A DNA stretch of 64,000 nucleotides from Lewinellaceae bacterium (lineage in GTDB: Bacteria > Bacteroidota > Bacteroidia > Chitinophagales > Saprospiraceae), in NCBI GenBank assembly GCA_020636105.1, contig JACJYL010000001.1, positions 2,356,001 to 2,420,000 on the forward strand, written 5' to 3'. Below, one piece after another: positions 44,320 to 52,508 of the stretch. The translations under genes were made by a program, and so were the position numbers. Numbering within the stretch: position 1 is the stretch's first letter; each line of letters starts with the position of its first letter. The notes under the pieces are model-generated. The model had not been told where the DNA came from. It did no database searches and saw nothing but the letters and a program-made list of their open reading frames with translations.

Positions 44320-45402
44320 TTATGCCCCGCCTGTCGGCAATACCTGGTGTTTCATCTTTCGCAAATGGTTTACCACAAAGGCCGCATCCCTGCCCACACC
44401 ACCGACAAGGCCGGAGGTCAAACCATACTGGAACATCATGCCGACAAAATACAGGCCCGCGAATTTTTTGGAAAGGCCACGGTTGGTTTCCGGCCAGCCG
44501 CTGGCATCGGTGACCTCCAGTTTGATCCAGGAGAAATCCGGTTTATAACCCGTTGCCCAGACGATAGAATCCACCGATAATATGCGGCCATCCTCCAATT
44601 GGGGTTTTCCGTCCTGCACCCCCTTTACACGTGGCAATTGTTCAACACCGGCTTCCTTTACCTCTTGCATGGACACGCTGATCAGTGGTCCGCCGCTGCT
44701 TTTGATGATGGGCCCGACTTTGCGTCCGATTGGGGTTTTTAGGGTCAGTATATTATGGGCAAACCACCAATAGGGTCTTCCAAAATAACGAAAAATAAAA
44801 TCAGGAATATGCGGCGTGCCCCGACCGGAAATCAGGGTAGGCCTGCTTTCGGAAAGTTCTATGGCGATCTCCACGCCCGAGGTGCCTGCGCCGGCCACCA
44901 GCGTTTGGGTGCCGGGAAAGGATTGCGGATTTTTGTATTTTGACGAATGGATCTGGGCGATGCTTTTGTCGATCTCCGAAGCAAAGGCCGGAATGTAGGC
45001 ATGCGGATTGGTGCCCGTAGCCACAATGACATGATCAGCGTAAAATTTGCCCCTGGAGGTCTCCACTTCGTACCCTTCTGAAGTTTTTTTCAAGGCACTG
45101 ACTTTCGTATCGGATTGAACATTCAACGAAAATTTACCCACATAGTCCGACAGGTAATCTGCCATTTCATCTTTGGTGGGTAGCGCCCCGCGTTTGGCAG
45201 GAAACGGTAATCCCGGCAGACCGTCATGTTGGGCCGGAGTAAAAAGGCGAAGGGAATCCCATCTTTTTCGCCAGGAATCCCCCGGCCGGCTTGCTTCATC
45301 CAATACGATGAAATCATCATTTATTTTACTCAAATAATAGGCTGCAGAGAGCCCAGCCTGTCCCGCTCCAATAATGACTGTACTATATTGTTCTTTCCCC
45401 AT
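44320..45402 (-). CDS. FAD/NAD(P)-dependent oxidoreductase (CzcO/FMO-like)
   Basis: About 360 residues from the ATG at 45402 (MGKEQYSTVIIGAGQAGLSA). The FAD-binding motif GAGQAGLSAAYYLSK is at the N-terminus, the NADPH-binding GAGTSGVEIAIELSE near residue 170, and the conserved IVWATGYKPDFSWI near 295, as in flavin-containing monooxygenase-like and putative K+-transport-associated flavoproteins. It probably oxidises a small organic substrate. The AraC-type regulator gene lies just upstream on the same strand. Confidence 0.88.
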   Translation of the reverse strand: MGKEQYSTVIIGAGQAGLSAAYYLSKINDDFIVLDEASRPGDSWRKRWDSLRLFTPAQHDGLPGLPFPAKRGALPTKDEMADYLSDYVGKFSLNVQSDTKVSALKKTSEGYEVETSRGKFYADHVIVATGTNPHAYIPAFASEIDKSIAQIHSSKYKNPQSFPGTQTLVAGAGTSGVEIAIELSESRPTLISGRGTPHIPDFIFRYFGRPYWWFAHNILTLKTPIGRKVGPIIKSSGGPLISVSMQEVKEAGVEQLPRVKGVQDGKPQLEDGRILSVDSIVWATGYKPDFSWIKLEVTDASGWPETNRGLSKKFAGLYFVGMMFQYGLTSGLVGGVGRDAAFVVNHLRKMKHQVLPTGGA

Positions 45403-45501
45403 TTTTAAAATAATATTGTAAAACGGATGGGTCAATCCATCATCCGCCTTCCAAAAATATGGGTACCTCACCATTGTAGTTTAGGAAAAAAACGACATTC
45501 T

Positions 45502-46332
45502 TTATCCGGTGGGAAAATCCCCATACCCGCTGGTCTGCTTTTTTATCAGGGTTCCGGGAGGAAAATCAGCGAACTGCCTGAATTCCCGCAATAAATGAGA
45601 GGAGTCGTTGTAGCCACATTCCAGGGCAATATCCGACCAGCTTTTTTCGGGTGATTGATTTTTGATCTTCATCGCATTTTCAAAACGTACGATCCGGATG
45701 TACATTTTAGGAGAGATGCCCACGCGTTTCGTGAAATTGCGTTCAAACTGGCGAAGACTGAGGCAAGCCATCGAAGCCCATTCCGGCAGACTGTTTTTGG
45801 CGAATGGATCGAGCATCTTAATCGCAACAAGGTCAATGGGTTCCTCTTCGGCTATTCCATTTGCCATTATTTCATTGATAAAGTCCGACACCAGTTCAAT
45901 CATTTCATCATAAGAGGTGGACTTAATCAACTTCTCATTGATGATGCTTATTTCCTGTGGGAAAAAATCAGCCGCGTTGAGTCCGGTGTTCACCGTTTTT
46001 TGCATCGGTATCTTCAACAGGCGATAAAGCCCGGTGGGTTGAAAGGCTACTTTTATCATCAGGTAATCCTTTCCAAATTTTAATCCAACAGGTTTATTCT
46101 TGGGGCCTGTAATATTGGCCATTGGAGCTGTTATTCCTTCCGCATCAATAGTTGGCAACACCTTTACATGATCCTTCGGGTAGAAATAGAGGTTCTGCTC
46201 GGTATTGGCCAGGCAAGTAATAAACGGCGGTGGCAAAGGCACTGATTCATCCCATTTCACATGAAGAATTTGAAATTCACGAATGATGTCTTTCTGAGCT
46301 TCCGTGGGCTCGTATTGATGGAAAAATTTCAT
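45502..46332 (-). CDS. AraC-family transcriptional regulator
   Basis: A 276-residue protein. The C-terminal two-helix-turn-helix DNA-binding domain (about 185-265) reads LSLRQFERNFTKRVGISPKMYIRIVRFENAMK ... WSDIALECGYNDSSHLLREFRQFADFPPG. The N-terminal sensor domain (about 20-160) is beta-rich without a recognisable ligand site. It lies 99 bp upstream of the flavoprotein gene and may control it, or the SDR gene at 46435-47157, since all are on one strand. Confidence 0.88.
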   Translation of the reverse strand: MKFFHQYEPTEAQKDIIREFQILHVKWDESVPLPPPFITCLANTEQNLYFYPKDHVKVLPTIDAEGITAPMANITGPKNKPVGLKFGKDYLMIKVAFQPTGLYRLLKIPMQKTVNTGLNAADFFPQEISIINEKLIKSTSYDEMIELVSDFINEIMANGIAEEEPIDLVAIKMLDPFAKNSLPEWASMACLSLRQFERNFTKRVGISPKMYIRIVRFENAMKIKNQSPEKSWSDIALECGYNDSSHLLREFRQFADFPPGTLIKKQTSGYGDFPTG

Positions 46333-46434
46333 TGGAAGTCTTTTTTAGAAAGTGTTCATTGTTAAATATAAATTTCCAGGCAAGGATTACCCTGAAAAGT
46401 CCCATAAGGGGGCCAACCGGCTTCGAATGTTATA

Positions 46435-47157
46435 TCACGGGTTCATTTTAGAAAAAGTGGCCTTAATCGCTTCCGGATTGGCGTTCACCATGACTTCGCT
46501 GAATCCAAAGGTAAGTTCGGTTTTCCCCTCTTTCATTTGCCGGAAAACGGCGTCTGTAAAGTCACTTACGGAGGGGTGCCCATCGTGTATGCCTTTCCCC
46601 CCGAGGTCTGTATTTAACGCGGGAGGAATCATTTCGATCACTTCAATATTTTTTGACTTCAACAAATGCCTCAAAGAAAGGGTGAAAGAATGAAAAAATG
46701 CTTTTGTGGCACAATATACAGGCACTTTTGTCAGCTGGACAAAAGCCAGACCCGAGGTCACGTTTATTATGGTGTCCAATGATTTCAATTGCAGGAATAA
46801 ATGGGTCAAATGGATCGGAGCCACCGTATTGATCATAATTTCATCCATAGCTCTTGGGTAAAAATCATCCTCTGAAACGTTCATCCATTGCTGAATGCCC
46901 GCATTGTTCACAAGCACATTCAGATTGTTGTGATGAGCGGCGACCCAATGATAAAGTTCAACCCGTTCTGCTTCTACCGACAAGTCACAGACCCTGGTAA
47001 TAACGTTGGGAAATTTGTCGGCAACAGCTTTTAAGACTTCTTCACGCCTGCCGCAAATGATAACGGTGTTGTTTTCTTTTATGAATCTTTCTGTCAACCC
47101 CAGGCCTATCCCGCTTCCGCCTCCGGTGATTAAAATTTTATTGTTGTTTAAATTCAT
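46435..47157 (-). CDS. Short-chain dehydrogenase/reductase (DltE-like)
   Basis: About 240 residues from the ATG at 47157 (MNLNNNKILITGGGSGIG). It shows the TGGGSGIG nucleotide-binding motif, NNAG (VLVNNAGIQQW), and the YxxxK catalytic pair in VYCATKAFF preceded by a serine in NVTSGLAF. It fits classical SDRs of the DltE group. Upstream codons back to 47346 are also open but lack a start context and signal. The AraC regulator follows 102 bp downstream. Confidence 0.9.
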   Translation of the reverse strand: MNLNNNKILITGGGSGIGLGLTERFIKENNTVIICGRREEVLKAVADKFPNVITRVCDLSVEAERVELYHWVAAHHNNLNVLVNNAGIQQWMNVSEDDFYPRAMDEIMINTVAPIHLTHLFLQLKSLDTIINVTSGLAFVQLTKVPVYCATKAFFHSFTLSLRHLLKSKNIEVIEMIPPALNTDLGGKGIHDGHPSVSDFTDAVFRQMKEGKTELTFGFSEVMVNANPEAIKATFSKMNP

Positions 47158-47359
47158 GATTTTTACTTTTGAAGGTAGGTTATTTTTAATGCTAAAGTTA
47201 TCATTTTTCTTGGTCTGTGAACAACTGTAGACAGTTATCCCGATTAGAATAAAAAACCTCAGGTGTTGTTGCTGCCTTTTTGAATTACCGATGACGGATC
47301 TGGCTATGGGAAGGGCGGGATTCCGGAGGGCTCCCAATGCAGTCATTTTAACAAGCGAT

Positions 47360-48319
47360 CTATTTAATTTCAGCCCAAAGCCACGTTAACCCTTCAGGAA
47401 GAAGTGCCCCGGCATGTTTGTCGTTATGCTCGCCGTCCGTCCATACGGCGTTTACCTGGTAACGCGGGCCAGGCCTTTCGTTTTTATCCGCCGCTTCATT
47501 GGCGTAATGCATTGCCGAAACCATTTGCTGGTTGGCCAGGAACCAGTTGCCCCACTCATTGTCCAGATCATTGTTTCCGTCCTGAAGGAAAATGCGGATG
47601 GGGCGAATGGCCTCCCGTCGAATGAGCGCCGGGTAATCCTGCCCGCCGAGTTTCACCGGTGTTTCCTCCGGCCTGAAACCGATGGAGACATAACTGCCAA
47701 TTGCGGAGTAAACCTTGTGAAATACATCGGGGTAATGCCAGGCCACGGTGAAAGCTGCTATAGCACCGCTGCTGGTACCACAGATCGCCCGCTGATCAGG
47801 ATCACTGGTCAAATGGTATTGTTGGCCCACCTCAGGCAGCATTTCTTCCACAATAAACTGTGCATAGCGATCATCCATGGCATCGTATTCCTGCGTCCGG
47901 TTGTCCGGGTTGCCCCAACCCAAATCATCCGGATAGTCTTCAGAGCGGTTTCCCGGCGTGATAAAAATACCAATGGTTACAGGCATATCCCCCCGGGCAA
48001 TTAAGTTTTCCATCACCTGGGGTGCTCGAATGCTGCCTTCCGGGTGCCTGGATCGAAAACCATCATGGAAAATTAAAACACTGGCGGGTTTTGAAGCCTC
48101 GTATTGAGCCGGAATAAAAAGCCAGTATTGATGAACCGTTCCTTCCAGGATTTTACTGTAAAAATTGAAAGGGCCCTTTACCTCTCCTTTAGGAATGCCT
48201 TCCTGGGGAAAGTGGTCGGGCGTAAGCTCCAGCCCCGTGCGAATTTCAGTTTGTCCGGCGAGCGGAAAGGCCGACAGAAAAGAAAAGAACAGCATAAAAA
48301 ACAAGACCAGGGGCTTCAT
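47360..48319 (-). CDS. Secreted esterase (enterochelin-esterase-like alpha/beta hydrolase)
   Basis: A 319-residue protein with a signal peptide (ending PLAGQ). The fold pattern is YEASKPASVLIFHDGFRSRH, the nucleophile elbow RAICGTSSGAIAAF (Ser in GTSSG), and a C-terminal His in GEHNDKHAGALLP. The Fes/esterase-D-like family hydrolyses esters of siderophores or polysaccharides such as feruloyl or acetyl esters. The signal peptide indicates periplasmic or extracellular action. It lies just downstream of the phosphatase gene at 48380-49237 on the same strand. Confidence 0.82.
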   Translation of the reverse strand: MKPLVLFFMLFFSFLSAFPLAGQTEIRTGLELTPDHFPQEGIPKGEVKGPFNFYSKILEGTVHQYWLFIPAQYEASKPASVLIFHDGFRSRHPEGSIRAPQVMENLIARGDMPVTIGIFITPGNRSEDYPDDLGWGNPDNRTQEYDAMDDRYAQFIVEEMLPEVGQQYHLTSDPDQRAICGTSSGAIAAFTVAWHYPDVFHKVYSAIGSYVSIGFRPEETPVKLGGQDYPALIRREAIRPIRIFLQDGNNDLDNEWGNWFLANQQMVSAMHYANEAADKNERPGPRYQVNAVWTDGEHNDKHAGALLPEGLTWLWAEIK

Positions 48320-48379
48320 GGTAATAGCATTTAAGGGTTCAGGTTCAAAAGGAAAGAAGCAGCATTTTTACTAACCCGG

Positions 48380-49237
48380 TCAAAAACCGATCAGTTTCGC
48401 GCGCCTCAGTGAGTCCTTCTGTACAGGCGTCCAGTTGTACTTTCCTTCATAAATGCCTTTGGTTTCCCAGTCTCCGTACATGGGATTGGGCAATACGATG
48501 AACCGGTTGCCGAATTCCGGTTGCAGGGATTGGGCGGCCGCATTTCTTTCCGCAGTGGACCGGTTGTCGAATAACTCCGAAAAATCGGATAGGTTATCGC
48601 CCATCAGCAGGATGATCTCACGGTCGGTGGCCACGGTCTTCCGCCGGCCTTCCTTTCCGCTGACGGTGCTTTTCAGCAGGATGTGGTCGTTGTCGGCATA
48701 GGGGAATCCCATTTTTTGGAGGTTGGCCAGCGTTTCCTGCTGGTGGTCTACACTCCTGTTGGAAACATAATATACTTCCACGCCCATAGATCGGGCATAC
48801 TCCATGAATTCCAACGCGCCGGGAACAGGTTCTGCCTTTTCGAGGCGTACCCATTTGGCCCAGCCGTCCCTGGAATACTCTACATCCTGTTCAATCATTT
48901 TAGCCTGGTTCGGGCTGTTATCGAGCACCGTTTCATCAATATCCGTAATGATGGCCAAAGGTTTGTCCTGCGCTACCTCCTGCGAGAGCCGATCCTCCAG
49001 CCGATACCGGGCGATATTAAAAGCCTGATAACAAAGTGCCTTGTATTCTGCCGACTGTTGCTGCCATAAAACCGATTGAACCGAATATTCCCGGATGGGT
49101 ATCTCGCCGGTTTTTATATTTTGGTTATTCTGAACCGTTGAAGTGGTCTTGCATCCCAACAGGAAAACAATCAGGAGCAGCAAGCAGGTGTATCTGAGAT
49201 GTGCCAACCTGAAAACATGAATGGATCTCTTTTTCAT
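48380..49237 (-). CDS. Acid phosphatase, lipoprotein e(P4) family
   Basis: A 285-residue lipoprotein (signal ending FLLGC). The HAD-type core is clear: IITDIDETVLDNSPN (nucleophile DxD), then EVYYVSNRSVDH, and the acidic motif IILLMGDNLSDFSEL. This is the class C / e(P4) acid phosphatase group, which dephosphorylates nucleotides such as NMN at the outer membrane. It starts 22 bp downstream of an IS630 element whose transposase gene reads in the same direction, so its natural promoter is displaced or supplied by the element. The esterase gene follows 60 bp later. Confidence 0.9.
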   Translation of the reverse strand: MKKRSIHVFRLAHLRYTCLLLLIVFLLGCKTTSTVQNNQNIKTGEIPIREYSVQSVLWQQQSAEYKALCYQAFNIARYRLEDRLSQEVAQDKPLAIITDIDETVLDNSPNQAKMIEQDVEYSRDGWAKWVRLEKAEPVPGALEFMEYARSMGVEVYYVSNRSVDHQQETLANLQKMGFPYADNDHILLKSTVSGKEGRRKTVATDREIILLMGDNLSDFSELFDNRSTAERNAAAQSLQPEFGNRFIVLPNPMYGDWETKGIYEGKYNWTPVQKDSLRRAKLIGF

Positions 49238-49284
49238 TTTGTTTAAAAATTTAATAATAAGTAATTGTTCAAAATAAAATATAA

Positions 49285-49908
49285 CTAAAAGGAGTATTTT
49301 GAAAAGTTTATGAACAAGGAACTACCGATTGCTGAACAAACTCTATTTACAGCATAGAATAAATCATCAGCAGAATGGTAATCGGAAGGTTTCAGCCATC
49401 CTTGTTTCATTTCTTTCCAAAGCCTTTCAATAATATTGAGATGTGGCGAGTATGGAGGTAAGTAAAAAATAAACAAACCTCTTTGCTGCCATACCTCGAA
49501 AAGTTGTTTGACTTTACGGGCAGTATGTATTCTTGCATTATCCAGGACCACAAAAGTAAACTTGGTTATACGCAAGGATAAGTTATCCAGGATTTCAATT
49601 ACAAGATCTGAGTTGATATTTTGCGTTGTCATTTTGTAGATGAATTGATTGGTTCTTGAAAGCAATCCGAAGCAGTTCAGTGATTTGCCTTTGCATGCTT
49701 CAATAGCTACATCTTCATCATTAAATTGCCAGCCGTAAGGAACATAGCCTTGTTGAGAAAATTGCGTTTCATCAGCATAATACAGGTCAATGTTTCCAAG
49801 TTCAGCTTGCTGTTCTATCAAACTCAAAGATTCTTTTCGAACTTCATATAGTTCTTTATTAGGTTTTCCTTTGGGTCTTAAACGGATTCGTTTCCATCGG
49901 CACCCAAG
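49285..49908 (-). CDS. IS630 transposase, catalytic part (ORF B, -1 frame)
   Basis: From the slip point at 49908 the frame encodes 207 residues beginning LGCRWKRIRLRPKGKP. It has the DDE catalytic set: first Asp in LYYADETQF, second Asp in FVVLDNARIHT, and Glu in NIIERLWKEMK, with the spacing of the IS630/Tc1-mariner group. A separate start at 49827 (MSLIEQQAELGNID) exists, but it would lack the region joining the DNA-binding domain. The fused product, residues 1-133 of ORF A plus these 207, is 340 residues, the usual full length. Confidence 0.85.
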   Translation of the reverse strand, partial: LGCRWKRIRLRPKGKPNKELYEVRKESLSLIEQQAELGNIDLYYADETQFSQQGYVPYGWQFNDEDVAIEACKGKSLNCFGLLSRTNQFIYKMTTQNINSDLVIEILDNLSLRITKFTFVVLDNARIHTARKVKQLFEVWQQRGLFIFYLPPYSPHLNIIERLWKEMKQGWLKPSDYHSADDLFYAVNRVCSAIGSSLFINFSKYSF

Positions 49909-50306
49909 TTTTTTAAAAATCGTTTTAGGGTTAAAACACTGAAGCTTTTTCCTAAATCTTTTTCTAAGTCTTCTTTCGCTAACTTAATTCGTTGCCGTTC
50001 ATTTTTGATAGCTGCTTTTACTTTGGCTTCATCCTGTTCTTTGTTTAAAATGGGCTTTCTTCCCTGACCAGATTTTGTTTTCAAACCTTCGATCCCATCG
50101 GAAAGATACCTTTTGATCCAACTATTTACCGGTTGAAAAGTAACGCCAAAAATATCAGCAATCTGTTGTGAGGTCAACCCTTGATTCTTCAATAAAATCA
50201 TGTGACATCGCTGGGAAAACACTTTTGATCCAGAATATTTGAATCCTTTTTCCAATTCAGCTTTCTCTGCCGCCGTTAAGTCTAGCTTCTTTGATTTTCG
50301 ACCCAT
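49878..50306 (-). CDS. IS630 transposase, DNA-binding part (ORF A, 0 frame)
   Basis: A 142-residue frame with two HTH units typical of IS630 (SKKLDLTAAEKAELEKGFKY, then TSQQIADIFGVTFQPVNSWIKRY) and a linker (GRKPILNKEQDEAKVKAAI). It ends shortly after the slippery site, so unshifted ribosomes would make a DNA-binding protein without a catalytic domain. Such truncated forms often repress transposition. Confidence 0.85.
   Translation of the reverse strand: MGRKSKKLDLTAAEKAELEKGFKYSGSKVFSQRCHMILLKNQGLTSQQIADIFGVTFQPVNSWIKRYLSDGIEGLKTKSGQGRKPILNKEQDEAKVKAAIKNERQRIKLAKEDLEKDLGKSFSVLTLKRFLKNLGADGNESV
49908..49914 (-). promoter_or_regulatory. Slippery heptamer A-AAA-AAC for -1 frameshifting
   Basis: On the minus strand, codons TTA AAA AAC (Leu131, Lys132, Asn133 of ORF A) contain A AAA AAC in the zero frame. 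Slipping back one base re-pairs AAA AAA and moves into the ORF B frame, which is open through the rest of the transposase. Several IS families use this kind of signal to couple the two domains. Confidence 0.8.
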
Positions 50307-50451
50307 CTTTTTGGGTACAAATATAACTTATAAATAAATTTGAACAATTACTTAAGTACTTACTTAATTCTTTTCCAATTAGATCAAGACAATCTATTTG
50401 ATGGTCAGAGCTTTGGCCAAAGGGCTTGTTTCTTTAAATCCAATCAATTGT

Positions 50452-50844
50452 TCATTCTCTGCGAAAAACATTTTTTCCGGGCACTAACTCTTCTATTGGT
50501 TTTCGATAGGTCTTGTACCCTTCTTTAAAAATCCAGGCACCTATTAGGATTGCACCGTAAGCTAAAAAATATTGACTATTTCCTCTGAAATAGGTGTATC
50601 CTGTTATTCCAATTCCCAGAAGAAATAAAACCAAGCCAATTATGATTTGATTTAATGCTTTTGATTTCTCTTGACTTGCAAGCTGAAATTTTACAATGTA
50701 ATCATCAATTTTGCTTTTTGCGAAATTGATTGATTCATTCGAGGATTTGGCTGAATAACGCTGCAATTCCTTTTTGATTGATTCGTAATCTTTTCCGCTA
50801 AATGCCATTTCTTTGACAATTTCAATTAAATCTTGATTTTCCAT
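50452..50844 (-). CDS. Unknown two-helix membrane protein (cassette gene)
   Basis: A 130-residue protein. The N-terminal 70 residues are helical and charged (YESIKKELQRYSAKSSNES). Two transmembrane helices at about 68-86 and 92-108 are followed by a short basic tail. Its start lies 31 bp inside a cassette-type boundary (R' core GTTATCG at 50869-50875), so it is the next cassette after 50979-51503. No matching attC arm follows it; the IS630 sits there instead. Function not recognised. Confidence 0.7.
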   Translation of the reverse strand: MENQDLIEIVKEMAFSGKDYESIKKELQRYSAKSSNESINFAKSKIDDYIVKFQLASQEKSKALNQIIIGLVLFLLGIGITGYTYFRGNSQYFLAYGAILIGAWIFKEGYKTYRKPIEELVPGKNVFRRE

Positions 50845-50868
50845 TGGTTGGTATTTTTTCTTAAGGAT

Positions 50869-50951
50869 CGATAACAGTCAATAGAGTCGGCGTACTTTTT
50901 TGTGTTACGCTTGCGGCAAAAAAGTATGATTGTCATCCATTTTGTTAGCGG
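50869..50951 (-). other. attC-like recombination site A
   Basis: On the minus strand this 83-bp imperfect palindrome reads ACCGCTAAC (outer arm R'') ... ACTTTTTTG - CCGCAAGCGTAACA - CAAAAAAGT ... GTTATCG (R' core). The inner arms are perfect 9-bp complements around the loop CCGCAAGCGTAACA shared with sites B and C. The outer arm ACCGCTAAC is the exact complement of the first bases of the cassette it ends (GTTAGCGGT at 51528-51536). The gene stop lies 28 bp before it. Confidence 0.7.
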
Positions 50952-50978
50952 TTCGGCTTCCTTTTGTCTTGTATTATT

Positions 50979-51503
50979 TCACCAAATGAAGTCAATATTT
51001 TTAAATGTTTCACTCGGTTCAAATTCTTTATTAGTTCCAAAGTAGATTTCGTCTTCGTGATAAAACAGAATCGACCAATTTAAACTTTGGTCTATTATTG
51101 TTAAATCATCTGATGAACCATAATAGAAACTATCAAAATATTTTATCAAAATTTTCCAAGGAACTATCATCGCATATTCTGGCTGCCATGAAAGAAAAAC
51201 TTCTTTTTCAAATGGTAATCCTCTTTGGTAAAGCCATTTTTTAATCTCTTTTTCATTTGATTCTAAAATTTTGGCTTTATCTATCATTTTGAAGAAATCT
51301 TTTTTAAATGGCGTCTCGTTATGAATTCCCGAATTTGAAATAAAATTCCAAATAAATTCTGATGCTTTTTCATTTAGTGGCTTTAATTGTTCGAGATGTA
51401 TTTCTGGTAGTTTGTCGTATTTTTCCTCCGTAAATCTCCATTTCAACCGGAAATCTTCAATTGGAATTATTTGCCCGTAAATATTATCAAATCCGATTTT
51501 CAT
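50979..51503 (-). CDS. Unknown soluble protein (cassette gene)
   Basis: About 174 residues from the ATG at 51503 (MKIGFDNIYGQIIPIEDF). Trp- and Phe-rich, with FSWQPEYAMIVPWKILIKYF-like and SLNWSILFYHEDEIYFGT segments suggesting a small alpha/beta immunity-like or SMI1-like fold. That is a guess from composition only. It begins 33 bp after the boundary GTTAGCGG and ends just before attC-like site A, so it forms a one-gene cassette. The frame is open to 51584 but the extra part crosses the boundary and is non-coding. Confidence 0.7.
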   Translation of the reverse strand: MKIGFDNIYGQIIPIEDFRLKWRFTEEKYDKLPEIHLEQLKPLNEKASEFIWNFISNSGIHNETPFKKDFFKMIDKAKILESNEKEIKKWLYQRGLPFEKEVFLSWQPEYAMIVPWKILIKYFDSFYYGSSDDLTIIDQSLNWSILFYHEDEIYFGTNKEFEPSETFKNIDFIW

Positions 51504-51527
51504 TATTTTTTGATTTTTTTCTTGCTG

Positions 51528-51700
51528 ACCGCTAACTAAGGAACAGTTCAAAAATAAATCGACAATTTTAATCATGTAAATCACTGAAAATCAACACTTT
51601 TACATTTTTATTTATCATTCTAAATTTTACATTTCCCTAAGATATATGTACCTCCCCAAATATACAAAAAACAACATAAAACAAAATCTATCAAAATCCG
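51528..51700 (-). promoter_or_regulatory. Leader/attI-like region III with promoter-like motif
   Basis: On the minus strand the sequence GATTTTGTTTTATGTTG... leads to TATATTTG (51657-51664), a Bacteroidota -7 element of the TAnnTTTG type with an upstream TTTG, then GGTACATATATCTTAG and, 120 bp later, the cassette core TTAGTTAGCGG (51529-51538). It resembles the leaders at 62331-62425 and 55449-55519. It probably drives the promoterless cassettes downstream. Confidence 0.5.
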
Positions 51701-51750
51701 GATCTCCGAAGCCATTTTTTTTGACGGAATGCTTTGAACATCAGAGAAAA

Positions 51751-52281
51751 TCAGGGTAAGTAATTATCCACCAAATGATTCGATATGATCAGCAGATCAT
51801 TCTGGACCACTTCTTCATCATTCCCGAAAATATCAAGCAGGCCGAAGGTTTTGTTATCATCCGTGACAATGATAATGTTCCCGACAAACAGGTTTTTGGC
51901 TTTATGCACCTTTGTTCTGAACTCAGCAATGTCATCCAGATTGATCTTTTTGGTTCGGTACCCTTCTTTTATTTCAATTTGACTGGTTGAAATTTTAATG
52001 GCCTTCTTTTCGGCATTTTTTTCTCTGTCCCTCAGATTCATTGCCGTGAATAAAAATGTTCCGGCAAGAACAATCGCTATAATCCCAAGTTTGATCCATA
52101 CGAATAAGAAAAGAAATATGCCTGCGGTTAAACCGATAACCGATAAGACAATGTAGGTTTGAATGACGTTGTTTTTCTTCTTGCTCTTCCTTATGAACAA
52201 TTCATTATTGATGGTTTCATAGGTCAGATGGTTGGCTTCCATGACTTCCGGAAACAGGTCATTTTCGTTGTTTTGATCCAT
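51751..52281 (-). CDS. Unknown membrane protein with two helices
   Basis: About 176 residues from the ATG at 52281 (MDQNNENDLFPEVMEANHL). Two transmembrane helices (about 43-64 and 68-86) separate a cytoplasmic N-terminus from a C-terminal strand-rich domain (IEIKEGYRTKKINLDDIAEF, GNIIIVTDDNKTFGLL), resembling the PH-like 'bPH_2' type of small bacterial membrane proteins. Its start overlaps the end of the upstream small gene (52259-52504) in another frame. Function unknown. Confidence 0.65.
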   Translation of the reverse strand: MDQNNENDLFPEVMEANHLTYETINNELFIRKSKKKNNVIQTYIVLSVIGLTAGIFLFLFVWIKLGIIAIVLAGTFLFTAMNLRDREKNAEKKAIKISTSQIEIKEGYRTKKINLDDIAEFRTKVHKAKNLFVGNIIIVTDDNKTFGLLDIFGNDEEVVQNDLLIISNHLVDNYLP

Positions 52282-52504
52282 TCTTTTTAATTTTTTTCCA
52301 TTTAGTTTCAACAATAGTTTTATTCAAAAATCTATAAAGAGGGATGACACTATCCTGAAACATCCCTCTGTAATAGTAGGTGTATTTCCCATCATAAAAG
52401 ATCTTTAATTTGAATGGCCGGCAATCACTACAAGAGCCTGTGAGTTCACAATTCGACATCGAGGTGATCTGAGTCAATTGGACACTCTTGTTATTTTTGT
52501 TCAA
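52259..52504 (-). CDS. Small unknown protein
   Basis: An 81-residue frame with four cysteines near the N-terminus region (MSNCELTGSCSDCRPF, a CxxxxxCxxC arrangement) and a beta-like stretch KLKIFYDGKYTYYYRGMF. It lies between the sialidase-like gene (4 bp away) and the membrane-protein gene it overlaps. No family recognised. Tight spacing and coupling favour a real gene. Confidence 0.5.
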   Translation of the reverse strand: MNKNNKSVQLTQITSMSNCELTGSCSDCRPFKLKIFYDGKYTYYYRGMFQDSVIPLYRFLNKTIVETKWKKIKKNGSKQRK

Positions 52505-52508
52505 TCAA

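Larger units (their letters stand above)
49258..50354. mobile_element. IS630-family insertion sequence
   Basis: The element is bounded by TAAGTAATTGTTCAAA (49258-49273) and its exact inverse TTTGAACAATTACTTA (50339-50354). If the outer TA pairs are the target duplication, the IS itself is 49260-50352 (1093 bp), which fits IS630-family TA target choice. It carries two overlapping-frame ORFs for a DDE transposase linked by a -1 slippery heptamer. Both ends and the catalytic triad are intact, so it may be active. No other copy is in the window. Confidence 0.9.

Noticed and set aside
49285..49827. IS630 ORF B starting independently at 49827 as a separate transposase
   Set aside because: The open frame and family homology continue upstream to the slippery site at 49908, so the frameshift product is the better model.
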